DNA of 64,000 nt. Origin: Burkholderia cepacia ATCC 25416. GTDB taxonomy: Bacteria > Pseudomonadota > Gammaproteobacteria > Burkholderiales > Burkholderiaceae. A program made the position numbers and the translations under genes. Shown here piece after piece: positions 53,681-62,272 of this stretch; positions within the stretch are counted from its first letter, which is position 1, and every line of letters begins with the position of its first letter. The DNA is taken from assembly GCF_001411495.1 (NCBI RefSeq), contig NZ_CP012981.1:1054001-1118000 (forward strand), given 5' to 3'. The notes under the pieces are model-generated. The model had not been told where the DNA came from, did no database searches, and saw only the letters and a program-made list of their open reading frames with translations.

Positions 53681-53718
53681 AAAAGAGCCGCGTGTCCGTT
53701 CAGGAGCGCGGCTTTTTT
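53681..53718 (+). terminator. Terminator of the second hns-like gene
   Basis: AGCCGCG (53686-53692) pairs with CGCGGCT (53707-53713), extended by A/T pairs on both sides, with six T ending at 53718. Confidence 0.75.
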
Positions 53719-53897
53719 GTTTTCAGCGGCCGCCACGCGCATGGCGTTGTCATGGAAATGTAATAATCGAGGGTGCGAATGGGAATACGACCTGTTCGCA
53801 TAAGCGATTGATTTGAATAAGAAATTTACGGGTATTGGCGGGATTCGCGGGGCGCCCTTGATAGAATTGGGTACCGCACACCGATATCTCATATTTC

Positions 53898-55055
53898 ATG
53901 TCCACGTTTTCCGGCGACGCGCAGAGCGCAGATAAGCACGCGGTTGCACGCAAGAGCACGTTCGTCAGTATTGTGCTGAATGTCGTGCTTGCGACATTTC
54001 AGATCGTCGTCGGCACGATTGCGCATTCGCAAGCATTGATTGCCGACGGGGTGCATTCGATTTCCGATTTGATCTCGGATTTTGTCGTGCTGGTTGCGAA
54101 TCGGCATAGCGGCGCATCGCCGGACGCCGACCACAATTACGGGCACAGCCGCTACGAGACCGTCGCGTCGCTGTTTCTCGGCGCAATCCTGATTGCAGTC
54201 GGCGTCGGCATGCTGTGGCGGGCCGGCGACCGTCTAGTTAATCTCGAAAACATTCCGGCGGTACATTTTTCCGCGCTGGTCGTCGCGCTGACGGTGCTCG
54301 TGTCGAAAGAGGCGCTGTTTCGCTACATGCTGCGCGAAGCGCGGCGCGTGCGCTCGGCGATGCTCGTCGCGAACGCGTGGCATGCGCGTTCGGATGCCGC
54401 TTCGTCGCTCGTCGTCGCGATCGGCATCGTCGGCAGCCTGGCCGGCGTGCGGCTGCTCGATCCGATCGCGGCGGCGATCGTCGGCTTCATGGTCGCGCGC
54501 ATGGGCTGGACGTTCGGCTATGACGCGTTGCAGGACCTCTCCGACCGCGCGCTCGACACCACCGATACGGCCGAGATCCGCGCGCTGCTCGCGGCAACGC
54601 CGGGCGTGCGCGACGTGCACGACCTGCGCACGCGCAAGATGGGCGATGCGGCGCTCGTCGACGCGCACATCCTCGTCGATCCGATGATCTCCGTCTCCGA
54701 AGGGCATTACATCGCGGAAACCGCACGTGCACGCGTGCTGCGCGACCCGCGCGTGCTCGACGCGCTGATCCACGTCGACCCCGAGAACGACGCGGCGCGC
54801 CGTCCGGCGCTCGCGCTGCCGCCGCGCGGCGAGATCGCGGCGCGGCTCGAGGCCGCGCTCGCGCAGCGCGGGCTGCATGCTGCGGCGATCAACCTGCATT
54901 ACCTGAGCACGGGGCTCGAGATCGACGTGACGCTTGCGTGCGATCCGCACGACACCGATGCGGCGCTGGCCGGCCGGCTCGACGCCGACGCGCTGAAGCG
55001 CGAGTTCGGCGCGCGCCGGATCGGCTTCACGCGCACGATGCCCGCGCAGGCGTGA
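53898..55055 (+). CDS. Cation diffusion facilitator (CDF) metal efflux protein
   Basis: This 385-residue inner-membrane protein has six helices and metal-site motifs DGVHSISDLISDF (helix 2, HxxxD) and HARSDAASSLVVAIG (helix 5, HxxxD). This HxxxD/HxxxD pattern is typical of CDF transporters that export zinc, iron or manganese in exchange for protons. A long cytoplasmic C-terminal region (about residue 210 onward) is duplicated-looking and longer than in YiiP. The metal is not determined. It is a single gene, divergent in function from the Lrp regulator downstream. Confidence 0.9.
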   Translation: MSTFSGDAQSADKHAVARKSTFVSIVLNVVLATFQIVVGTIAHSQALIADGVHSISDLISDFVVLVANRHSGASPDADHNYGHSRYETVASLFLGAILIAVGVGMLWRAGDRLVNLENIPAVHFSALVVALTVLVSKEALFRYMLREARRVRSAMLVANAWHARSDAASSLVVAIGIVGSLAGVRLLDPIAAAIVGFMVARMGWTFGYDALQDLSDRALDTTDTAEIRALLAATPGVRDVHDLRTRKMGDAALVDAHILVDPMISVSEGHYIAETARARVLRDPRVLDALIHVDPENDAARRPALALPPRGEIAARLEAALAQRGLHAAAINLHYLSTGLEIDVTLACDPHDTDAALAGRLDADALKREFGARRIGFTRTMPAQA

Positions 55056-55100
55056 CCTGCCGCCGGCGGGCCGTGCGCGCGTGAGTGCGCGTGACAGCCG

Positions 55101-55571
55101 TTACAGCGGCAGCTGCGTGTCGAACTTGATCTCGCGCAGCACGACACTCGTACGCACTTGCGACACGGCGGGGATCTTGAAGATGCGTTCGTGCAGGAAC
55201 ACGTCGTAGGCCTTGATGTCCGGCGCGACGATCTTGAGGATGTAATCGGCCTCGCCGGTCGTGCTGTAGCACTCGGTGACTTCCGGGCAGGTCGCGATCT
55301 CGCGCTCGAACTGCTCGACGCCGCCTTCGTTGTGGCGGGTCAGGTGCACGTGCGCGAGCGCGCAGACGTGCAGGCCGAGCTTCTCGCGATCGAGCAGCGC
55401 CGTGTAGCGCTGGATCACGCCCGACTGTTCCATGTCCTTGATGCGGCGCCAGCACGGCGTGCTCGACAGGCCGACCTGGTCGGAAATTTCCTGAACGGAA
55501 CGGCGCGCGTCGAGCTGCAACAGGCGAAGGATTTTTTGCGAAAAGGAATCGAGCGTCACCTGCGCCTCCAT
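55101..55571 (-). CDS. Lrp/AsnC family transcriptional regulator
   Basis: This 156-residue protein has an N-terminal helix-turn-helix (KILRLLQLDARRSVQEISDQ then LSSTPCWRRIKDMEQSGVI) and a C-terminal RAM ligand domain (VTECYSTTGEADYILKIV). It would bind an amino acid and control amino acid genes as an octamer or dimer. It is convergent with the CDF gene, 45 bp apart. The target genes are not evident from context. The ATG at 55571 begins the conserved N-terminal arm. Confidence 0.92.
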   Translation of the reverse strand: MEAQVTLDSFSQKILRLLQLDARRSVQEISDQVGLSSTPCWRRIKDMEQSGVIQRYTALLDREKLGLHVCALAHVHLTRHNEGGVEQFEREIATCPEVTECYSTTGEADYILKIVAPDIKAYDVFLHERIFKIPAVSQVRTSVVLREIKFDTQLPL

Positions 55572-55650
55572 GCGGCAGCAACAACATGCTGAATGTTAGA
55601 GGGCCGGGAAAGGAAAGGCAATCTGGCGTCGCGTTGCTGAGCGAGATTCG

Positions 55651-56310
55651 CTAATTTGCTCGCGGATCCGTGGGGTTTTGTCCCGCCCCCGCGTTTTCCG
55701 ACCGATCGGTGTCCGATACCGCGAGGCCAGCGAGCGCGGCCTGCTGGCGGCGCAGGTCGGCGAGCATGTTGCAGAACAGCGCGCCTTGCTCGATCGCGTC
55801 GTCGAGCGCGACGTGCGTGTGCGGATGGTCGTCGAACCAGTGCTTCGGAAAACGCGGCTTGATCGCCTTGCGGTACGGCAGGCCCGTCATCGCGAACGCG
55901 AGCGTCTTGATGTCGAGCGCCGACCACGAGAACGGGCAGCGCCCGGCGAAGCGCATCATGTACCAGAACATGAACGTGAAATCGAAGCCGGCCGGCATCG
56001 CGACGAATACCGGCTTGCCGGGCAGCGCCTCGACCCAGTCGACGTACGCGACGAGCGCCGCCTCGGGCGCCTGCAGGTCGCGGCGGCACGCGGCCCATGC
56101 TTCTGGCTCGGTCTTCCACCACGCTTCCTGCACCGGGTGCGCCTGCGCGCCCGGCAGCGTCTCGAGGTTGGCCGAGAAGGTCGCGATCAGCTGCTTGTCC
56201 TCGGTATAGGCGGCCGACGCGAAGCTCAGCATCGAGTGCGGGCCGGGGATCGGGCCGTCGGCCTCGACGTCGGTGCTGACGTAGATTTCCGGGATGGCGG
56301 TCTGGTTCAT
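55651..56310 (-). CDS. DnaQ-like (DEDDh) 3'-5' exonuclease
   Basis: This 219-residue protein has an exonuclease fold: [20 protein letters not shown] gives the D-x-E of motif [10 protein letters not shown] is near motif II, and the final Asp/His ([17 protein letters not shown]) form motif III. It resembles small stand-alone exonucleases found in Burkholderia. Substrate (DNA or RNA) is not determined. The ATG at 56310 overlaps the stop of the upstream MBL hydrolase gene by four bases (ATGA), so both are translated from one transcript. Confidence 0.85.
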   Translation of the reverse strand: MNQTAIPEIYVSTDVEADGPIPGPHSMLSFASAAYTEDKQLIATFSANLETLPGAQAHPVQEAWWKTEPEAWAACRRDLQAPEAALVAYVDWVEALPGKPVFVAMPAGFDFTFMFWYMMRFAGRCPFSWSALDIKTLAFAMTGLPYRKAIKPRFPKHWFDDHPHTHVALDDAIEQGALFCNMLADLRRQQAALAGLAVSDTDRSENAGAGQNPTDPRAN

Positions 56311-56951
56311 CCGAATGCCTTGTCGGACACGAACGGGTTCGTGCGGCGCTCGTCGCCGAACGTCGACACCGGGCCGTGGCCCGGCACGAACGTCACGTCG
56401 TCGCCGAGCGGCCACAGCTTCTCCTTGATCGAGCGGACGAGATCCTCGTGATTGCCGCGCGGGAAATCGGTGCGGCCGATCGAGCCGGCGAACAGCACGT
56501 CGCCGACGATCGCGACGCGATGCGCGCGGCTGAAGAACACGACGTGGCCGGGCGTATGGCCCGGGCAGTGATAGACCTCGAGCGTCTCGTCGCCGAACTG
56601 CACGGTGTCGCCGTCGTTCAGCCAGTGATCCGGCTCGAAGGTTTCGGCGGCCGGAAAGCCGAAGCGCTCGCTCTGCATCGGCAGCTTCTCGATCCAGAAG
56701 CGCTCTTCTTCCTGCGGCCCTTCGATCGGCACGCCGTAGTGCGTCGCGAGCGTCTTCGCGCCCGCGCAGTGATCGATGTGCCCGTGCGTGAGCAGCACCT
56801 TCTCGACCTGCACGTTCTGCCGCGCGACTTCCTGCTGGATCCGGTCGAGGTCGCCGCCCGGATCGACGACGGCGGCGCGGCCCGTCTTCTCGCAGACGAG
56901 CAGCGAGCAGTTCTGCTGGAACGGCGTGACCGGAATGAGCGTGACTTTCAT
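56307..56951 (-). CDS. MBL-fold metallo-hydrolase (glyoxalase II-like)
   Basis: This 214-residue enzyme has the zinc site [12 protein letters not shown] (HxHxDH), further His ligands in [13 protein letters not shown] and a final His in [12 protein letters not shown]. Start [15 protein letters not shown] is characteristic of the YcbL-type hydrolases, which are close to glyoxalase II but often act on other thioesters. It carries no signal peptide. The ATG at 56951 begins the family N-terminus. It is the upstream gene of a two-gene minus-strand operon with the DnaQ-like exonuclease. Confidence 0.92.
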   Translation of the reverse strand: MKVTLIPVTPFQQNCSLLVCEKTGRAAVVDPGGDLDRIQQEVARQNVQVEKVLLTHGHIDHCAGAKTLATHYGVPIEGPQEEERFWIEKLPMQSERFGFPAAETFEPDHWLNDGDTVQFGDETLEVYHCPGHTPGHVVFFSRAHRVAIVGDVLFAGSIGRTDFPRGNHEDLVRSIKEKLWPLGDDVTFVPGHGPVSTFGDERRTNPFVSDKAFG

Positions 56952-57608
56952 GGAGGCACCGGCGGCTAAAAGGAGCGATTGTACCGGTCGCGCGTGCCGC
57001 TTGCCGGCCGCGCGACGCGCGTCGCGGTGCGCGCCTCCGGGCATTCCCGGAGCATGTCGATTGTTACAGCCATAGTGAGAATCAATGGTCCGCCGGCGGT
57101 GCTTTTCAGGACAGCGTTTTGATTTATGTATAATGCGCTCCATTGCGCGTGAGTTTCACGCCATTCGCTGGTGTTTCGGCCCCGTTAAAAAGGGGTGTCG
57201 GAAGCACCGTCAAGCATCAGCCGCCGGGGAGTCCGGCGGTGTATCCAGCACCGAGCATTCGGTGCTCACGTCTTGTCCGGCCGGGTGCTGCGCGCCCGCC
57301 TGCGGCCCTGCTGCCGCGCCGCCGGATGAGGCCTGTGCCGCCGTTCCTGTGCGTTGGTCGTTTCGACGCGCGCGAACGTGAAAGCCATGTTCGATGGCGG
57401 CATGTGGGGTCTGGTCAGGCTGTTGGGGACAGGTTGCGCCAGACGTGAAAGCTAATCAGGACGGTTGCGGCATAGACGAAAGCCGCGCCCATGCTAGCCG
57501 CCTGCTCGCATCCGAGCGGGGCGTGCACGCATTTGCCGTCCGGGCCGCGTGTCCGCGCTGTGAAGCGGCGTGACGAAGGAGCGGCCCGAACCAGAAGGCG
57601 ACACGTCG
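56952..57608 (+). other. Gene-free region upstream of rlpA with possible structured RNA
   Basis: No protein gene is supported in this 657-bp gap. A perfect -10 (TATAAT, 57129-57134) lies at its upstream third; the matching -35 (TCAGGA, 57106-57111) is weak. Within 40-140 bp downstream are three hairpins: 57170-57208 (8-bp outer stem and a CCCC/GGGG inner stem), 57221-57239 (7-bp stem) and 57247-57266 (8-bp stem). It may be a small RNA or a long rlpA leader. Confidence 0.4.
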
Positions 57609-58220
57609 ATGAACGTACGATTTCCGACTCGTTTCGGGACCATTGCATTATTTTTCGCGTTGACGGGCTGCGCGGTGCCACCCAGCCAGACCACCGGAAG
57701 CGCGAACCAGAAGAACGCGGTCGACAAGACCGCCGGTGCCGCGAAGGCGGACAACGACAAGCAGCAACTGAATTTCGATTCCGCACTGGCGTCGATGCCG
57801 GCTGCCGACGCCAAGGACGCGAAGAAGTCGTCGCTGGCGGACGCCGAGCCGATCGACGGCAAGGATGTGTCCGACTTCCGCCAGACGGGCCGCGCATCGT
57901 GGTACGGGCGGGATTTCCACGGCCGCCGCACTGCGAACGGCGAACGCTTCAACATGAACGCGCTCACCGCCGCGCACCGCACGCTGCCGCTGTCGTCGTA
58001 CATCAAGGTGACGAACGCGTCGTCCGGCAAGTGGGTCGTCGTGAAGGTCAACGATCGCGGGCCGTTCAAGCGCGGCCGCGTGCTCGACCTGTCGTATGCC
58101 GCTGCCAAGATGATCGGCCTCGTGCACGCCGGCACGGGCCGCGTGAAGATCGAAGGGCTGTCGCCGCAGGAAGCGCGTGAGGCACGCGACGAAATGCTCG
58201 CGTCGGTCTCGACGAAGTAA
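57609..58220 (+). CDS. rlpA: RlpA-like septal lytic transglycosylase lipoprotein
   Basis: This 203-residue lipoprotein has the lipobox LTGC ([10 protein letters not shown]), a low-complexity linker and the double-psi beta-barrel domain ([37 protein letters not shown] and [18 protein letters not shown]). The His and Asp in AHRTLP and NDRGPF correspond to the catalytic residues of RlpA, which cleaves denuded peptidoglycan strands at the septum. The C-terminal SPOR domain of many RlpA proteins is absent. The ATG at 57609 begins the signal peptide; an earlier in-frame ATG at 57570 would add 13 residues. Confidence 0.9.
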   Translation: MNVRFPTRFGTIALFFALTGCAVPPSQTTGSANQKNAVDKTAGAAKADNDKQQLNFDSALASMPAADAKDAKKSSLADAEPIDGKDVSDFRQTGRASWYGRDFHGRRTANGERFNMNALTAAHRTLPLSSYIKVTNASSGKWVVVKVNDRGPFKRGRVLDLSYAAAKMIGLVHAGTGRVKIEGLSPQEAREARDEMLASVSTK

Positions 58221-58244
58221 CGCGGCGGATCGACCGCTCATGCA

Positions 58245-58275
58245 AAAGGGCTGCCCGAGGGCAGCCCTTTGTCTT
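58245..58275. terminator. Bidirectional terminator between rlpA and rsmI
   Basis: AAAGGGCTGCCC (58245-58256) pairs with GGGCAGCCCTTT (58259-58270), with T residues at 58268-58275. The two genes are convergent. Confidence 0.85.
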
Positions 58276-58328
58276 TCCTGCCCGGCGCGATGTCGGCACC
58301 GGTTTCCCGGTGCCGGCCGGCTGGCACG

Positions 58329-59210
58329 TCAGCTTTCATCCTTCAGCGCGAGCGCACGCGCATACAGCGTGTTGCGCGACGCGCCCGTCAGCGCGGCCGC
58401 GAGCTTCGCCGCGCTCTTCACCGGCACCTCTTCCAGCAGCAGCCTGAGCAGCGCGTCGTGCGCGGTGTCGTCGGCTTCGCCGCTCGTCGCCGGCGCGCCT
58501 TCGACGACCAGCACGAATTCGCCGCGCTGCCGGTTCGCATCGCCGGCGAGCCACGTCTGTCCTTCGGCCAGGGTGCCCTGGAACAGCTGCTCGTGTAGCT
58601 TGGTGAGCTCGCGCGCGATCAGCAGCCGGCGCGCGGGGCCGAACGCATCGGCGAGTGCGGCGACGGTTTCGGCGATCCGGTGCGGCGCTTCGTAGAACAC
58701 CAGCGCATACGGGTGCGATACCAGCGCCTGCAGCGCGGTCGCGCGCTGCCTGGCCTTCGGCGGCAGGAAGCCCGCGAACGTGAACGCGCCGGCCCAGTCG
58801 CCGGCCACGCTCAGCGCGGTCACCGCCGCGCTCGCGCCCGGCAGCGGGATCACCGCGAAGCCGGCGGCGCGCACCGCGTCGACGAGCCGCGCGCCGGGGT
58901 CCGAGATGCCGGGCGTGCCGGCGTCCGACACGTAGGCCACGCGTTCGCCGCCGCGCAGCAGTTCGATCACGCGCTGCGCGGCTTCGCGTTCGTTGTGCTC
59001 GTGCACGGCGAGGAGCGGCTTCGACATCCCGTAGCGGGCGAGCAGCTGGCCCGTGTTGCGGGTGTCTTCGGCCGCGATGCGGTCGGCGAGGCCGAGCACG
59101 TGCAGCGCGCGCAGCGTGATGTCGGCGGTGTTGCCGATCGGCGTGGCGACCACGTAGAGCGCGGCTTCCGGGTAGTGCTGCGTTTGCGCGAGTTCGAGGA
59201 GGGCAGTCAT
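58329..59210 (-). CDS. rsmI: 16S rRNA C1402 2'-O-methyltransferase RsmI
   Basis: This 293-residue tetrapyrrole-methylase-fold enzyme has [19 protein letters not shown] at the start, [24 protein letters not shown] (SAM site) and [14 protein letters not shown]. RsmI methylates the ribose of C1402 in 16S rRNA, in the decoding centre, using SAM. The C-terminal extension ([20 protein letters not shown]) is the usual helix-turn-helix-like tail. The ATG at 59210 is the first conserved Met; the yraN gene runs divergently from the same spot. The upstream frame is open but has no similarity. Confidence 0.95.
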   Translation of the reverse strand: MTALLELAQTQHYPEAALYVVATPIGNTADITLRALHVLGLADRIAAEDTRNTGQLLARYGMSKPLLAVHEHNEREAAQRVIELLRGGERVAYVSDAGTPGISDPGARLVDAVRAAGFAVIPLPGASAAVTALSVAGDWAGAFTFAGFLPPKARQRATALQALVSHPYALVFYEAPHRIAETVAALADAFGPARRLLIARELTKLHEQLFQGTLAEGQTWLAGDANRQRGEFVLVVEGAPATSGEADDTAHDALLRLLLEEVPVKSAAKLAAALTGASRNTLYARALALKDES

Positions 59211-59256
59211 GGCAGGCAATGCGCGCAATCGCGGCGCAAGCGGAACAAGGACGGCA

Positions 59257-59685
59257 TTGTGCCACGCGGCGCCGGCGCGGCCGGGCGACGGGCACGGTTT
59301 GCCGCGTGCGGGCGACAACTTTTCCGGCGCGGCGCGATCCAGGCCGGTCGGCGCGGCGTTCGAGCAGCGTGCACGGCAGTTTCTCGAACGCCGCGGCCTC
59401 GTGTTCGTCTCGGCGAACGTGACGATGCGCGGCGGCGAGCTCGATCTCGTGATGCGCGAGCCCGACGGCATGCTCGTGTTCGTCGAGGTGCGCGCGCGGC
59501 GCAGCGTCCGGCATGGCGGCGCGGCCGCGAGCGTCGGCTGGCGCAAGCGGCGGCGCCTGGTGGCGGCCGCGCTCCAGTTCTGGGCGCGCCACGGCGCCGG
59601 TGCCGCGTGCCGCTTCGACGTCGTCGCGTTCGAGGCCGGGCGGCTCGAGTGGCTGCGCGACGCATTTCGTGCCGACGATGCGTAG
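59257..59685 (+). CDS. YraN family (UPF0102) endonuclease-like protein
   Basis: This 142-residue protein has the PD-(D/E)xK-like core of UPF0102: [42 protein letters not shown] with the acidic and Lys/Glu positions, and [19 protein letters not shown]. Function is unknown; a nuclease role is suggested by fold only. The TTG at 59257 with AAGGA upstream is chosen because homologues begin MCHAAP at this point; the ATG at 59209, overlapping the rsmI start, would add 16 residues. It lies in the same neighbourhood as E. coli yraN (rsmI and diaA next to it). Confidence 0.78.
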   Translation: MCHAAPARPGDGHGLPRAGDNFSGAARSRPVGAAFEQRARQFLERRGLVFVSANVTMRGGELDLVMREPDGMLVFVEVRARRSVRHGGAAASVGWRKRRRLVAAALQFWARHGAGAACRFDVVAFEAGRLEWLRDAFRADDA

Positions 59686-59811
59686 CCGCGAGCTGTGACG
59701 AGATGTAAAGAGTTCTTGCCGGACCCCCGGAGAGCGTGCCGGAGTACGGTAAACTCGCCGCACCCACGATGTCGCGCGATGCGTGCCGCGCGCCCAGTTC
59801 ACCAGGAATCG

Positions 59812-60396
59812 ATGTCAGTCGAACGTATTCAGCAACATTTCCGCGACAGCGCCGCGCTTCACGCCGAAGCGGCCGACGCACTGTCGCTGCCGATCGCAGC
59901 CGCGGTCGATGCGATGTTCGCCGCGCTGGCGAACGGCAACAAGATCGTCGCGTGCGGTGACGGCCCGTCGGCCGCCGCCGCGCACTACCTCGCCGTGTCG
60001 CTCGTCGGCGGCTTCGAGCGCGAGCGTCCGGGCCTGCCCGCGATCGCGCTGGCCACCGATGCGTCGCAGGGCGGCCTCGCGGGTGCGGTGTCCGCCGAGC
60101 AACTGTTCGCCCAGCAGGTGCGCGTGCTCGGCCAGACCGGCGACATCCTGCTGGTGCTCGATCCGGGCGGCGCGTCGCCGCGCGTGCTGGCGGCGATCGA
60201 CGAAGCGCACGAGCGCGAGATGACCGTCGTCGCGCTGACGGGCGGCGACGGCCATGCAGTCGCGGCCGCGCTGTCCGACACCGATATTCCGATCAACGTG
60301 CCCGCCGTTCGTGCGGCGCGCGTCCACGAAGTCCATCTGCTGACCATCCACTGCCTGTGCGACGGCATCGACGCGATGCTGCTGGGTGAGGATTGA
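59812..60396 (+). CDS. SIS-domain protein DiaA/GmhA-like
   Basis: This 194-residue protein is a SIS-domain phosphosugar-binding protein: LANGNKIVACGDGPSAAAAHYL, DILLVLDPGGASPRVLAAID and EVHLLTIHCLCDGIDAML. It resembles both phosphoheptose isomerase GmhA and the DnaA-binding protein DiaA. The gene order rsmI-yraN-diaA-dolP of E. coli favours DiaA. The Ser usual in the GmhA active loop (CGNGGSA) is replaced (CGDGPSA), also arguing against isomerase activity. The ATG at 59812 is chosen for its fit to the family start. Confidence 0.82.
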   Translation: MSVERIQQHFRDSAALHAEAADALSLPIAAAVDAMFAALANGNKIVACGDGPSAAAAHYLAVSLVGGFERERPGLPAIALATDASQGGLAGAVSAEQLFAQQVRVLGQTGDILLVLDPGGASPRVLAAIDEAHEREMTVVALTGGDGHAVAAALSDTDIPINVPAVRAARVHEVHLLTIHCLCDGIDAMLLGED

Positions 60397-60413
60397 ACGA
60401 AGGAGAGCCGTCG

Positions 60414-61211
60414 ATGAATCAAAGCCGCGTCAAACAGACGCTCGTCAGAACCACGCTGCTCGCCGCGCTGACGGCGGGTCTCGCCGTGTCGCTGCAGGGT
60501 TGTGTGCTCGGGATCGTCGGCGCAGCGGCCGGCGGCGGCGCGCTGGTCGCGACCGACCGCCGTACGCTCGGCGCGCAGACGGAGGACCGGGAGATCCAGG
60601 TCAAGTCGCTCACGCAGATCAACAACGGGCTGCCCGACCAGTCGCACGTGAACGTCACGGTGTTCAACCGCCGCGTGCTGCTGACGGGCGAGGTGCCGAA
60701 CGATGCATCGAAGCAGCGCGCCGAGGAAATCGTGCGCGGCATCAACAACGTGAACGGCATCGTCAACGAGTTGTCGGTCGAGCCGGCGTCGTCGCTGTCG
60801 TCGCGCGCCAACGACTCGTACCTCGAGGGGCGCGTGAAGTCCGAGCTGATCGCGACGAAGGGCATCTCGGCGAACTACTACAAGGTGGTCAGCGAACGCG
60901 GCAACCTTTACCTGATGGGGCTCGTGACGGTCGACGAGGGCAATCGCGGCGCGGAAGCCGCCAGCCAGGTGCCCGGCGTCGAGAAAGTCGTGAAGGTGTT
61001 CCAGTACGTGAAGCCGCAGGACGCGCAGGCGCTGCAGGCGGCGTCGCCCGCGAGCGGCGCGTCCGGTGCGCAGGCCGCCGCGCCGGCGGATACCGCGACG
61101 GTGGGCGCCGTGCCCGACGCGTCGGTGCAGTCCACGCCGCTGCAGCCGCCCGCGCCGATCTCGAATTCGTCGAGCGTGCACCCGGGCAACCCGAAGGCAC
61201 CGTCGCAATGA
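60414..61211 (+). CDS. BON-domain outer-membrane lipoprotein (DolP/YraP-like)
   Basis: This 265-residue lipoprotein has the lipobox SLQGC (VSLQGCVLGI) and two BON domains (about residues 50-120 and 125-190: SHVNVTVFNRRVLLTGEV and YKVVSERGNLYLMGLVT). DolP binds anionic lipid near cell-division sites and protects BAM in E. coli. A long Ala/Pro/Ser tail of about 65 residues (QAAAPADTATVG) is extra. The ATG at 60414 follows GGAG and starts the signal peptide. It overlaps the cytochrome gene by four bases (ATGA). Confidence 0.9.
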   Translation: MNQSRVKQTLVRTTLLAALTAGLAVSLQGCVLGIVGAAAGGGALVATDRRTLGAQTEDREIQVKSLTQINNGLPDQSHVNVTVFNRRVLLTGEVPNDASKQRAEEIVRGINNVNGIVNELSVEPASSLSSRANDSYLEGRVKSELIATKGISANYYKVVSERGNLYLMGLVTVDEGNRGAEAASQVPGVEKVVKVFQYVKPQDAQALQAASPASGASGAQAAAPADTATVGAVPDASVQSTPLQPPAPISNSSSVHPGNPKAPSQ

Positions 61212-61570
61212 AGAGCACGCAGATGAAGCGATTGAAACAGTGGATGATGCAGGGCGCTGCAGCCGCGGCGCTCGTGGCGGGCACGCTGGGCGCCGCGCAC
61301 GCGGATGTCGGCGACGGCCTGAAGGTGGCGCGCGGCAATGCGTGCATGGGCTGCCACGCGGTCGATCGCAAGCTCGTCGGCCCGTCGTTCAAGGAAGTCG
61401 CCGCCCGCTACAAGGCCGATCCGCAGGCCGTGGCAAAGCTGTCGAAGAAGGTGAAGGAGGGCGGCTCCGGCGTCTGGGGCGCGATTCCGATGCCGGCGCA
61501 TCCGCGCATGAGCGACGCCGACGCGCGTTCGGTGGTCGAATGGGTACTGGCTGGCGCGCCGTCAAAGTAA
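61208..61570 (+). CDS. Class I c-type cytochrome (c551-like)
   Basis: This 120-residue periplasmic protein has a signal peptide (QGAAAAALVAGTLGAAHA), one haem-attachment motif (ACMGCH) and the distal Met ligand in PMPAHPRM. The spacing and length match cytochrome c551/c5-type electron carriers. VGPSFKEVAARY and VVEWVLAG are typical. It is translationally coupled to the dolP-like gene (ATGA). A role in electron transfer is family-based; the partner oxidase or reductase is not nearby. Confidence 0.92.
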   Translation: MKSTQMKRLKQWMMQGAAAAALVAGTLGAAHADVGDGLKVARGNACMGCHAVDRKLVGPSFKEVAARYKADPQAVAKLSKKVKEGGSGVWGAIPMPAHPRMSDADARSVVEWVLAGAPSK

Positions 61571-61636
61571 TGCTTCAGGGGTGACTCAACCCCTATTGCC
61601 AAGCGCAGAAATGCGTGTGTATGATGGTCGACTGTT

Positions 61637-61712
<76 letters not shown>

Positions 61713-61722
61713 ACGGAATTCG

Positions 61723-61758
61723 AAAGGCCCGATCGCAAGATCGGGCCTTTTTGTTTTT
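61723..61758 (+). terminator. Terminator of tRNA-Ala
   Basis: AAAGGCCCGATC (61723-61734) pairs with GATCGGGCCTTT (61739-61750, loop GCAA), followed by TTGTTTTTG. Confidence 0.88.
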
Positions 61759-61835
61759 GGGTTCCGCTGCGACGGTGGGCGTGGGCGGTACCGTCAGGTG
61801 CGCCGCTTTCGACGTGATGCGCAAACTCGCCGCGC

Positions 61836-62147
61836 CTAGGTCGCCAGCTCGTGAATGAACCTGAACGCCGGCACCGACAGCACGGCAAACGCCACCGTGA
61901 TGGCCGCAAGGATCGCGATCCTCTTGCGCAGCAGCGCGAAGAGGGCGATCGACAGTCCGCAGAACACGCAGGTCAGAATGAGGACCCACCAGAGCGCAGC
62001 GTAGCCTGCACCGCCTTCGAAATTCGATACGTTCTGCGTGATCCGGGTCGCGGCATAACCAGCGACGGTCATGCTCGCGGGCAGGCACAGCACCGAATAC
62101 AGCACGAAGACGATGATCTGCCGCGGTGTTGGGTCGGGAGACGTCAT
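61836..62147 (-). CDS. Small hypothetical inner-membrane protein
   Basis: This 103-residue protein has about three helices (IIVFVLYSVLCLPASMTVAGY, ALWWVLILTCVFCGLSIALFALL and IAILAAITVAFAVLSVPAF) with a positive segment (LLRKRI) between the last two. I recognise no family. It lies between the tRNA terminator and gudD on the minus strand, 125 bp from the gudD stop. The ribosome binding site is weak, so coding is likely but not certain. Confidence 0.55.
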   Translation of the reverse strand: MTSPDPTPRQIIVFVLYSVLCLPASMTVAGYAATRITQNVSNFEGGAGYAALWWVLILTCVFCGLSIALFALLRKRIAILAAITVAFAVLSVPAFRFIHELAT

Positions 62148-62272
62148 GGTGGGCGCTTCACGTTGGGTGGGAGGAGCGCCGAACCGTCCGCCACGCGTGC
62201 CGGCTCAGGCAGCCGGCAGGATGCGGGCGTTTCCGGTGTTTGGCAACCACCGCCCACCGCCCACCGTCACGC

